From positions 744,001 through 808,000 of the forward strand of contig NW_024881562.1 of assembly GCF_019059575.1 (NCBI RefSeq): a stretch of 64,000 nt of DNA, written 5' to 3'. The position numbers and the translations under genes are program-made. Shown here in pieces: positions 54,193 to 64,000 of this stretch; within the stretch, counting starts at the first letter, position 1; each line of letters begins with the position of its first letter. The notes under the pieces are model-generated. The model had not been told where the DNA came from and searched no databases. It worked only from the letters and a program-made list of their open reading frames with translations. Source of the stretch: Amphibalanus amphitrite (Eukaryota; Arthropoda; Thecostraca; Balanomorpha; Balanidae).

Positions 54193-55380
54193 CCCGCGCC
54201 CTGGTGTGGGTCTGAGCCACCTTCGCCCTGGTGGGGGGGGGGGGCCAAAATGACCCCCCCCCCCGTCTAACTCGAAAACGAAGAGGGCTAGGAAGACGCG
54301 GAAAAAAGCAAACGAAAGCCCATAACAAGTACGTTCGAAAGTATTTCAGTCATTTTTTCGCTAAGGTCAATATTGAGGTCGCTAGAGGTCATCATAGGTC
54401 AAATTTCAGTGTTTTCGGTGTTGCCGGACATATTCCGCTGTAGCTCGGAAACTAGAAGAGCTAGAGAGCCGCGGAAAAAAGCAATCGATAGCTCTTTTCA
54501 AGCTCTTTCGCCAAGGTTCGTCAGATTTGACCTCAGCTCAACGGTTTGGCCCACAGAGGTCATGCAAGGTCAACTTGGCAAATTTCGTTGAAAATGTTTT
54601 TAACTATAGCATGCATTCACGAGAAAATAGAGAAACGATTCATGCACCATCGTGCTTGGCTCGTCGAGACGCGTCGAATGATATATAGTTTGACCTCGAA
54701 AGGTCATTTTGAAAATTTGACCTCAGGTCAAGGTCATGACCTTACCGAAATAGGTCATGCTGCATATCATTCGATCCGCATTGACGAGACAAACACGATA
54801 AACGTCGAACGGAGTCTCTATCTCTATTCAATAACAAGTAAGTGCAGAAAAACCGCTGGTGACCTCTGGTGACCAGGGAGATGACCTAGCGTGACCTCAG
54901 CGAGGTCACAAGCAAATGGTTTCACATGGGCTGTGATTTGCTGACCCAAGACACTTCAATAACGAAATATAGGAACAATCACGCCCGATTTAGCTGAAAA
55001 ACAACTACTTTTCGATTCTCCCATTGACTTATAATGGGGAGCAGCGATGACCTGACCTGACCTTAGGTCACATTTATAAAAAATCCGAGATAGCCATTTT
55101 GTAGAGCTGGGTGACATCTTCAAGTACTGTAAATTTTACATCGATCGGATAAAAGCTGTGCCTTTGAGAGAGCTTTGAACTTTTTTAGAGGTGGTGTCAG
55201 TTTTGGTGACCTTGTGACCTGACCTGACCTGACCCGAACCCCCCAAAAAAGGACATGATGTAAAAATGTTGAATAAACAGCTATACAAAGTTTCAGGGCG
55301 CTAACTCAAGTGGTTTCTGAGTTATCGCTGAAAAACCACAGGGGGGGGGCCAAAATGGCCCCCCCCCACCAGGGCGAAGG
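54193..55380. mobile_element. TTAA-type G-tract-hairpin element (copy 6)
   Basis: TTAA flanks both ends (54189-54192, 55381-55384). The termini are CCCGCGCCCTGGTG and, inverted, CCTTCGCCCTGGTG. Hairpins lie at about 54232-54264 and 55340-55368, with inner parts CCAAAATGA and CCAAAATGG. AGGTCA/TGACCT words are abundant (54365-54400, 54555-54575, 54690-54760, 54860-54905, 55045-55070, 55200-55235). It carries the family motif ATTCGATCCGCATTGACGAG. No gene. Confidence 0.72.
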
Positions 55381-55384
55381 TTAA

Positions 55385-56662
55385 TCTCGCGAGACCTGTA
55401 CAAAGGAGAGGATGACGGAGTGGAAAGCTTCTGTCTATGAGAACGGAAGGAGAGACCTATTAGAACGGAAGGGATGTCAAAAAGGACGGAAGAAGAGATC
55501 GAACTGAGGACGGAAGGATGAGGATAGACGGCCCAGGGGAAGGAGACAGCTTTCACGGCGAACGGATGGCAGAAAAAGCGAGAGTTGATATAAGGGCCGA
55601 AAGGGGTCAGAGAAGGATGGACAGGTGGATGAAAGGAAGGTATTTATTCCAGAGTAATGAGCCGAGTTGTAAAAAAGTTGAAATAAGGGATGTTTGACCT
55701 GTAATGACCTTTAGTGACCTGACCTTTGACATAACCAGAAAATGACAAGTATTTTCTTCACGCCTTTTAGCGCTCTTTCGAATGCCGCTTGCCGCTTACC
55801 GCTTACCACTGTACGGACCCGCGCACGTGTCCCTAAACGGCTCTAAGAGGGGGAGGGAGGCCTTCCGCACGGCCCAGCGCGGGCGCCGGGCGGCACCGAG
55901 CGCCGGTCCAGCGCGGGATACCTAAAAGGTCATGGGAAGTGCCTTTTATGACAATAGCTTTTGATGGAAAAGTAGGTCGGTAGAAGCACTTGGAATGTCT
56001 TTAGCTCAGCAATACGATCAGATTGATATGCAACATAACCTCATTTCCGTTTAGATCATGTTAAATGGAATCCTTTGCAGGTAACCTTTATTTGTCTAGC
56101 TTAGGTAAAGTTCATTCTGCGGGTCTCGATAAATAAAAAAGAGAGAAAAAAAGTCGTCACGATGTTAATTCATGTTATTTCAAATTTTATTCATTTTTAT
56201 TTTTTAATTTTTTATTACATTATTTTTAATCTTTATTTACATTTTATTTCATTCATTCAAATTCATGTTACGATGTTAATTCAAGTAACATTCTCGTTGT
56301 TTTAGGCAATGGACTATCGAGTGTCCGGCGTCGTTGAAGAGTCTCCTCCTCTCGATCGGGCGAAGTTGACCTTAGGCCCACGTCGCCGTCATCAATGCCA
56401 AGGCTATATCGCAACGGTCAGATAGGTACAGGCCATGTCACCGTCTACGGCTACGGGCTTGAGCGTCTCAGAAAAAGCAAACCTCATCCTAGTAAAACCG
56501 ATTGCCTGATCTTTATGTAACATTCATTTTTTTAGGGTAATGGGCCTATAAATATTAATTTACTTATTAGTAGCATTTTGCCTGGATCCTACTGCCTACA
56601 CCCCACGGTGACTTTACACCCTGTACCTACCCAAGGCCTTTTACCGAACTAAACGTATGCAC
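55385..56662. other. Gene-free stretch
   Basis: Purine-rich GGACGGAAG-type words at 55400-55640, a short TGACCT cluster near 55695-55730, a GC-rich patch near 55850-55920, then AT-rich sequence. No supported feature. Confidence 0.4.
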
Positions 56663-56666
56663 ATAA

Positions 56667-56946
56667 TAGCCGTTTTCACGACGGCCATCTGGTACACATT
56701 TGGTGCACATTTGGTGCAGATTAGGTGCAGATTTGGTCAAGTTAGTTCAGTGTATCTCTTAGTAGGTATCAGTTATAGGGTTGCGCTAATTGTTTATATG
56801 CCTGCTTTGTCATATTATCAGAGAGTATCATCGGTTAAAACACTGAAATAAATTCATAAAGTGAAGATATTTGCTGTAAAAGAGATTAGCTGCAGGTTTG
56901 GTCAAATTAGGTGCATTCACCGGAGAGCCCGTCGTGAAAACGGCTA
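56667..56946. mobile_element. MITE with TAGCCGTTTTCACGACGG termini
   Basis: The left end TAGCCGTTTTCACGACGG and the inverse of the right end are identical over 18 bp, flanked by ATAA on both sides. The interior has GGTGCA-GATTTGGT repeats near both ends. No gene; superfamily not assigned. Confidence 0.75.
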
Positions 56947-56949
56947 ATA

Positions 56950-59243
56950 ACCGTATATTTAGACGGCGGACGTCGGCAGGCCGATATAGGGCCTTGCACC
57001 GATGCTGGGAGCATTGGTAGGCCGATCAAGATTCCTTTACTACTCGTAGCCGACAGCAAGATTTCCATTGCACGCCCAAACAATTTATGCTGGGTTACCT
57101 AAGCATCTACTTCAATTTATCCCTGAGGATAAAAACGTGATAAATGTGCTATGGATGGGATAAACGTGAACACGACAAACGGTGTTGGTGCCAGAAAGAC
57201 GGGCGCGGGGCCGGGCAGGTTAAGATGGACTCTGAACAATTCTTCTAGTTAGGTACCTCTTATACGGCCTTGCTAGTTACGAAAGTTTACTTTCCGATGA
57301 ATTTGTTTTTTTTTCGTGATTCAATTATATGGGCTCAAATTATTGACGACCTTGGGCTCATTAGCGAATTATGCCAAACTGCCAATCAGCGATCTTGGCT
57401 CCTTTGCACCGATGCGCATGCGCACTAACATTTTGCCAGACGGGAGCGTTTCATGAGTGGCGCGCGCGTCCTTATTGATGGTTTTCATGCGCCAATTGAT
57501 TTTTTACGTAATTTGGATATATAATAGCCAACTTATTGACTTTTTTGGAGCACTTATAGGTAAGTCTTTGCTATTTTATCTCGTTGAAGTCGATATGTGA
57601 CTCGTTGAAGCCCCCGCGAGTTGGTGCGCACGCCGTGGGTTTTGTTGGCCCGGATGCCGAGTCCAAGTGGAATTTTGCACAATTTCAATTTTAGAAATGT
57701 TTTTCATGCTTCATTTGAAGAAAAACTGTTGAATTCAATTTTTTCATTTTTATTTTCGCGTGAATTAACTGCATTCTGCTCTTAAGCAAACAATTTGGGC
57801 AGTGGGCGAGGTAAAGGTGGTTCAGTTTTGGCAACACTTCCAAAGCTGCCCTAAAATACAATTGATTTTAATTGTTTTTGTTATGCAGATTTTAAGTATT
57901 AAATATTTGATGAAACGTTTCAATTGTTGAAATGTTTTTGGTGTTTATGAATTATGATGTAAAATGAGTCGAGTAATTGATTGCCAGTTGCGGAAAATGA
58001 CTTCAAGCTACCGTAATTGTATATTGAAAGTGGGTACTGTTAATTTTGTGTTGTTTTTCTATTGTTTTAACATACCAAGAAAGCTTATTTATGACAGTGT
58101 GATGAATGGGCACTGCTAGTTAAGTGGCATTTTGTAGGCTAACATCAATTTTCAATGTTGTAAGTTACCTATGCGATTTTGTCTCAATTTTTTTTTTATC
58201 TTTAACCCGGTTTACATAGCATATTTGACGAGGCTCTAGCTCGTTAATTTGGCGATAATTTCGTTGCAGTGGTCTTCAAATATTTAGAGGGGATCATTTT
58301 GTAAATTGTTTAGCACCATTGGCATCCTTAGCAACGTCACGGACGGAGATATAAGCTTGCAACAAACCCTATGTAAACGCGTCTATTCTTTCTTCAAGTT
58401 TTATGACATAAAGAACAATATGCTTCTCTAAATTAATGGATTGTAAAACTAAAGTGTCATTGCATGTTTAATTTATCATTAAATCAGATTTCATAGGGTT
58501 TCATGTCATTATTGCATGTGAGCTTCAGCCTTCATTAGTTCATAATTTCTATTTCAAAATGTTGTCTTATAGGGAAGCACAAGATGGCACCTGATAGACA
58601 AAATAAATCTAACCTGATATCTTTTAGGAAGAAATGAATTTTATAACATCTGATTAAAATGTTCCTACATTCATCTCAATGGTGAATATTTTGTTTTGAG
58701 GTGTCCTGCAATAATTTATAGATCTTCAGTCTTTACCAGTACCATGGTACCAGAATGCTTCAGTTTCTGTCAAAATTGCCATGTTTACTTTTGAAGAAAC
58801 ATTTTTGAGCTACTTTTCTTATCTTATTATTTTCTCTACTCTATAAAGATAGTACACCATGCTTCAATATGTAAATGCTACCATGTACTGCTTTTATCTG
58901 TAGGTCTGTATAGTTATCACTTTTTGTTTTGAGCAATAATTACAGATACTTTGATTAGAATAAGATAGCATTATCTAACCAATACAGAACCTTTTCCTCT
59001 GCTCTGCTGTCAATTGTTTCACTGATATAAGGTCTGTGACCAATATATTTGAAAAAGTTCAATATACTGTTGACAAAACATTTTTTGGGGAGGAAGAAAA
59101 AAAACTGAAAAAGTCATCTAAAAGTATGTAATTACATTAGCAATAGTGATCCATCAACAAGTGCTGAATCATATTAAGCTCACAGAGAATAATATTGACA
59201 AAATTTATATTATGATTTAGAGCCTGTTTGTGTCCCAGATATC
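56950..59243. other. Gene-free AT-rich stretch
   Basis: I see no ORF over 60 codons, no splice-framed homology and no clear repeat ends between the MITE and the subterminal-repeat element. Confidence 0.4.
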
Positions 59244-61843
59244 TCTGCCGTCGGGAGGAAAAAAGCCGTATCTGGGGCACTTTTTCGAATTGAAAATTGT
59301 TCAGGAGAGGCAAAAACGCGTTTTTTTGTTTTAAAATTCGTTAACTTTGCTCAATAACGAAACAAAACATACTACAGTGATCGGAAAGAAATTTTACATC
59401 CAATGAAAGTGGTCATAAAAGGGAAATTATTTTAACCTAAAAGCAAAAGGCGAAAAACTTTTTTGCTTCCAATTCAACCCCGAGTTTGCGTAATCTTTCT
59501 TTCACGAAAAAAGCTGTATCGTGGAAGAAAGCCGCATCGCACGAGACACCTGAGCAATACTGTCATGAAAAAACCGTATGTCTGATACATTGGTTAACCG
59601 ATCGGGAATAAAGCCGTATCGCCATTTTTGTTTAATCATATTGTCGTCAAAAAGCAGTATCATCGGTGCATTTCTGTTGACAGCATATTAGTTCATAAAA
59701 GTACTAAAGCATTTCCGCTGCTGGTTCCGTTCCACTGATTCAGCTCTCAAGTATGGATATTTAATAGAACGTTCGATACAAAAACAAACATGATACCCAT
59801 TTTAAACTACATTATCCATGCATAATCGCATTATTGTCGTAACTTGAGGCTCTTGGATTCTGATTGCGCAGGGTGCCATCAAAAGACAGCTTGACCAACC
59901 GACCAGGGACGTAGCCAGGGGGGGGGGGGAGGGGGGCAGAGGGGCCATGTCCCCCTCTAAAGGCGAAAAATAAAATAAAACTTAAAAAAACACAGCTGCA
60001 CCACACCCCAAGAGATAGTGGGCCAAATCCGAGGAGTTTTCCTTTTCTGGAGGGACACGACACTAGGCCGCGACCTGTGGCCCCTCCCTGAGCAAAATCC
60101 TGGCTACGTGCCTGCAACCGACAAGGGGAATCACGAATGCTGTCTTTGTACGGTGCTTCAATTTTCGATTACACTGGACTCCAGAGTTAATTCTGAGCCA
60201 CCGATATATTCGGAGAGATGAGTGTGCCGGTCTGCCGCTGCGCCGGAGCCACGGCGACAATGTCGAGAGAACCGAGATAGTGTAGTTTCCCATCGTCGAT
60301 CTGCAGACCTCAAAGCACTTCAAGGGGGCAAGAGACGATGAGTGGGAATGTTTTTGATTAGCTGGACACAAGGTTCCCGGAAAAGGGACGCTGTTAAGTC
60401 ACGTGGTGCGCAGCTACAAGCACGGAACCGCCCGGCTCCTGAACCAAAATAGAGGATGGTGTAAGAACTTCAGGAATTCCCGTTAAGAAACTGCATCTAC
60501 AAAGCCTGTGCGAAACATCTAGGGCGACAGCACCGTGCCGCGGCTGAGGGTGTAAGCAAATGCCGCCTCATTGTCGGAGATCGCTAGACTGCTGAGAGCT
60601 CCACACGTCTGCGGGAACGCCCTTTAGAGGGCGCACCCTCAAAAGGCCCCCCTCCTCCCCCCAATGTGCACTCGTATTCACAGGGCTCTGATTATAGCGC
60701 CTACTGCAACAGAGCAGAGGGCTATTCAGTACGCCTTGCTGCATCCTCCATCGGTCACAGCTGTGCTGGTAGGCTCTGGGCAGCTGCCCGTAGAATATGA
60801 CAATGTTGGGCTTGTGTGGGTGCTACAAGGTAGCCTAAATTTCCAATATGATTGAGCATCATGGGTATGAGGGAGCCGGAAAGAAGACGGTAAAGTCATT
60901 GACCAGGAATGAAAGTGATAGGGGATGACGTCCCAAAGATACATGGGCGTGGTCACAATTATCACAATAAATGTGACGAGGTTGGCAATAGCAATCGACC
61001 TTTCACGGTATTCAACTGTATCTTCAACGGTTTTACGACAAAGATTGTAGGTCGTCGTACTAAGCGTGCCGGCTACGAGCTGCATGTCTATGATGATTAC
61101 CGGGTCGAACTTAACATGATGCTATTTTGGTTGTGGGGTGGGGTGGGGACAGGGAGGCCAAATTCATCATGGGGGAGGCTAGGTCGGGTATTTTTTATTG
61201 GAATTTTAAACGAAGCTGGGGAAAAGAACGGTCGGATTATACTGGCGCTCCCGGCTGGTTAGCACATCAAAATACTGAATGCCCGGCACCCTGCTGACAC
61301 CACCGAGCTCGCACAGTTCTGTTGGCTTCAAGCTTCTCAAGTTCACTCCCTATTTTATTTCAATTAAAATTCCCCTATAAATGGTCACATATTGCTACGA
61401 TCACGTAGCATGTTTGTGTAAATGTTCAACTGTTCCGTCCAGGATATGCCGAAGCCATGCTAAATGAGTAGATACGGCTTTCTTCCAAACTGCCTGGACC
61501 AACGATTCGGCTCATATTTCACAGGCTACCATCAAATAAAAGCCGTATCTACAAGATACGGCTTTCTTCCTGACTTATCAGTTCCACATTCTTTGTTTGA
61601 AATTTTGTATAAATGCCGTATCTGTCGAATTTAAGGATACGGCTTTCTTCCTGCGTGTTTTGCTATCCCTGATGTAACAAATCCGTTTTTGAATTTTTAT
61701 ATTATATATAATATTTTCCTTTTTGGGTGTACACATGTTTGAGCAGTACCATTAAACGCATCATGAAAAGAGCTTTCCAACGATATCAAAAACGAAAAAT
61801 CGATAAAAATGCGACTTACGGCTTTTTTCCTCCCGACGGCAGA
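59244..61843. mobile_element. 2.6-kb element with AAAGCCGTATC subterminal repeat arrays
   Basis: Terminal inverted repeats TCTGCCGTCGGGAGGAAAAA (continuing AGCCGTA) are identical at both ends over about 27 bp. Inside each end the word AAAGCCGTATC or close variants recurs. Left side: near 59264, 59510, 59528, 59608 and 59650. Right side, mostly inverted as GATACGGCTTTCTTCC: near 61475, 61540, 61555 and 61632. Subterminal arrays like this are transposase-binding sites in several DNA transposon superfamilies. The interior has short frames but no recognisable transposase, and a second MITE is nested at 59904-60114. Confidence 0.72.
59904..60114. mobile_element. Nested MITE with CAGGSACGTAGCCAGG termini
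   Basis: The left end CAGGGACGTAGCCAGG and the inverse of the right end CAGGCACGTAGCCAGG match at 15 of 16 bases. It is 211 bp with G-tracts inside, no gene, and no clear target duplication. Confidence 0.7.
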
Positions 61844-63108
61844 TCTTGCATGTGATGTAATTTAGTAGGCTTGCTGCTCAGATACATACTAGGTATATTT
61901 TAATAAATAAGTGTATATTCCACATAAAACACATTTATATTTCACTTTTTCTGCAAGCTATGAGCTCTGATGAGCTCATAGCTCTCTATCCACAAACATG
62001 GTGGACAGACTAGCACCACTGTTGAGCTGCAATAACTTGAGTCCTATGCTGCTGTGTGTTTTGATTTTGGGATGACATTGATTCCCAGATTAGGTGAACA
62101 TTAGGAAATGCATCAAGGCAGCTGTGTAGGATACAACATAATAAGGTAATCAAGCCTTGCCAATGAAGTCAGAATGCATCTAATAAAGGCCCAATCTCAA
62201 GGTCTTAACTCTCCTGAGACCATTGTCACTCCTTTGAATTTTGATGTTTTTAATGATGAGAGCAAGTGAAAGTTATAGAGCAGATTGTTTCATAATTGGC
62301 CATTGATTCCAGCTGATTCTTTGGCACCAACCACATTTTAAGTCTGTCAGGCTACCAAATATTCAACTGTGGCAATGTGACATCCTGCATTAGCATCAGA
62401 GATGTGTCATGTCTTAAAATGTCACAATTTTTAATACTCTGAGCCAGGGAATCTCATAGGGAATTGAATGATTCAGGAAACAAGGCCCCTCTGGATGTTG
62501 GGCTTTAATTGGGTTAGTGAGCTTAAGAAGAGATCAATGGACTAAGAGTCAGTCACTGATTTGAATTATATGCAACCTCACTCAATCAAGCTCTGACTTA
62601 ACCAGCTTTGACATAAATTTGACTTAAGGTCTACAATCTACATGTAATTTGACTTTTCCTAAACAAGGATATTTTTAATGTTCTGGAGAAATAATGAACA
62701 CTGTATTTAAGTGCTTGTTTTACAAAAAAAAAGCTGGTCACTGAAAGGCTAAACCTGAGCTATGGGCTATTAATCTGTCCTCAAGTCACCAGCTGGCCTG
62801 AAATCTCGAAGTGTTGTACCATTCCGACCGCAGTTCGTAACGGTTTCCGAGATCTTTTTCGCGAAACTCTAGCACAATGCGAAACGGCGAAGGGCCGGGG
62901 AACCCTATGCCTAGTAGTGTCCCTATGCCTAGTAGTGTGTAGGAAACTAATATATCCCACCAGGGCTAAAAATAATGATCTGCAACCTTTCTTGACTTGC
63001 TCCTTTTAACCAGCCTCGTGCCGACGCCCCGTCTCTGTGCGTACCTCTAACTCCTGCCTTTGTGAGGGTCCTAACGCCGTGCCCTGTCAGTACCGTAAAG
63101 TGGGGCTA
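61844..63108. other. Gene-free AT-rich stretch
   Basis: No supported ORF, RNA gene or clear element ends. A short doubled phrase CCCTATGCCTAGTAGTGT occurs at about 62904-62938. Confidence 0.4.
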
Positions 63109-63675
63109 TTTGAAACGGATTTTACAGTTTTTGGCCTCTCCCTTTAAGACGGTTCATATTTCTTATAGCATGTAAATTGCAAAAATGTAGGTCTCCGTAA
63201 GCTCTTTCATATAGGTGCATTTTGGTTCAGCTAGTAATAATAATTAAGGATATTTTTTTAGTTAAAGCCTGTCTCAAATAGCCCCATAGGGTGGGGCTAT
63301 TTGAGACAGTTTTAGTTACGAAGAAATTGAAGAAAATCGGTCACGATAGAGATAATTTTTTAAATGTCATGTGATTGGAAATTAAATTTTGATCATTCTG
63401 GCAAAAATTGCTTTTGCAAAGACAGTTACATTTCCTTTATATTCAATCTTTTCCTTTTTCGTAGGATGCTTCATTTCGGTAGGTTATAAAATTGCATCAC
63501 TATATGCTAAGGCTGTCATAATATGATGTGACCCTAAACTTTCCAATTTGCAGAATGATCATCAAGGACTATCCTAAAGACAACAACAGTAAAATTTTGA
63601 AAGAAAGTTTTTGTACATAGCCCTGGTAGCGTGAAAACAGACATACTGAAAGTCGGTGGGGCTATTTGAGACAGG
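63109..63675. repeat. Elements with GTGGGGCTATTTGAGACAG termini
   Basis: The word GTGGGGCTATTTGARACRG occurs at about 63109, 63291 and 63657, and its inverse CTGTCTCAAATAGCCCCA at about 63267. The segment 63109-63285 therefore looks like a small MITE with inverted ends. The word starting at 63291 abuts it to form a local palindrome. No coding sequence. Confidence 0.55.
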
Positions 63676-64000
63676 CTCGCTACCTAATGAAGCACACCGT
63701 ATTGAATCAAACGAGCTAAAAGGTTTCCCAAAACATTTAAGTGAATAGTCTGCATGATTCCTTGTTCCATTGCACATCTTCATGCGAAGAAATAACAGAA
63801 AAATGTTAAGCGGTTTTGATTTTATGACGATTTTCCTCGATCGCTGCATGCTGTATCAATTGGCCGGTAACCCTACCACATCAAGCCTACTTGCATAGGC
63901 TCACCTAACAGTACGTTCATGTGTTAAGTAATCTTCAATGGTGTTTTTTGGTCAACCAAGGTAGACATGTGTTATTGTCGACTAAGTAAGTGACTGATGA

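Noticed and set aside
60664-61262. Short frames inside the 59244-61843 element
   Set aside because: Faint protease-like or transposase-like words could be imagined, but no motif set holds together across the frames.

Overview
The window looks like a repeat-rich arthropod genome, most likely a crustacean. A barnacle-like crustacean is possible, but that is inference only. The grounds are genes with many introns and GT-AG splice sites, arthropod-style core promoters (TATA box plus TCAGT initiator), a secreted Tyr/Val/Thr-repeat protein of cuticle or secretory type, and a dense load of Tc1/mariner-like, hAT-like, TTAA-flanked and long-inverted-repeat DNA transposons. I saw nothing bacterial or viral, no CRISPR and no rRNA.

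Layout. (1) 1-4.3 kb: an inverted duplication of a YVT-repeat secreted-protein gene. Only the last 13 codons of the left copy are inside the window; the right copy is complete on the minus strand (3374-4120) with its own TATA box. (2) 4.9-8.8 kb: nested transposons. A 2.6-kb element with about 440-bp inverted repeats contains a TTAA-flanked G-tract-hairpin element, and a 335-bp near-perfect palindrome follows. (3) 10.9-15.0 kb, minus strand: a complete eight-exon PREB/Sec12 homologue (432 aa), the ER-membrane exchange factor for the Sar1 GTPase that starts COPII budding. (4) 17.0-48.0 kb, plus strand: a complete eleven-exon DNAJC7 (TPR2) homologue (538 aa), a co-chaperone with TPR repeats and a C-terminal J domain. 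Every exon boundary was worked out by hand and the reading frame closes across all of them. (5) 48-64 kb: no conserved gene recognised. It holds a mosaic of further TTAA hairpin elements, MITEs, minisatellites, a 2.6-kb element with subterminal repeats, and one isolated core promoter driving a 47-codon ORF.

PREB and DNAJC7 are divergent, about 2 kb apart. DNAJC7 intron 1 is about 17.8 kb. It contains a dead DD37E transposon, a hAT MITE, and two GC-rich ORFs that each end at a splice donor in the same phase as the true first exon, so they may be alternative first exons. Introns 4 and 7 carry complementary (AG)n and (TC)n tracts flanking exons 5-7, whose total length is a multiple of three.

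The most unusual signal is a family of TTAA-flanked non-autonomous elements (clear copies at 787-1366, 6131-7057, 51928-52820 and 54193-55380, plus fragments). Their ends carry G-tract/C-tract hairpins whose inner stem bases differ between elements but largely keep pairing, and their interiors are packed with AGGTCA nuclear-receptor-type half sites.
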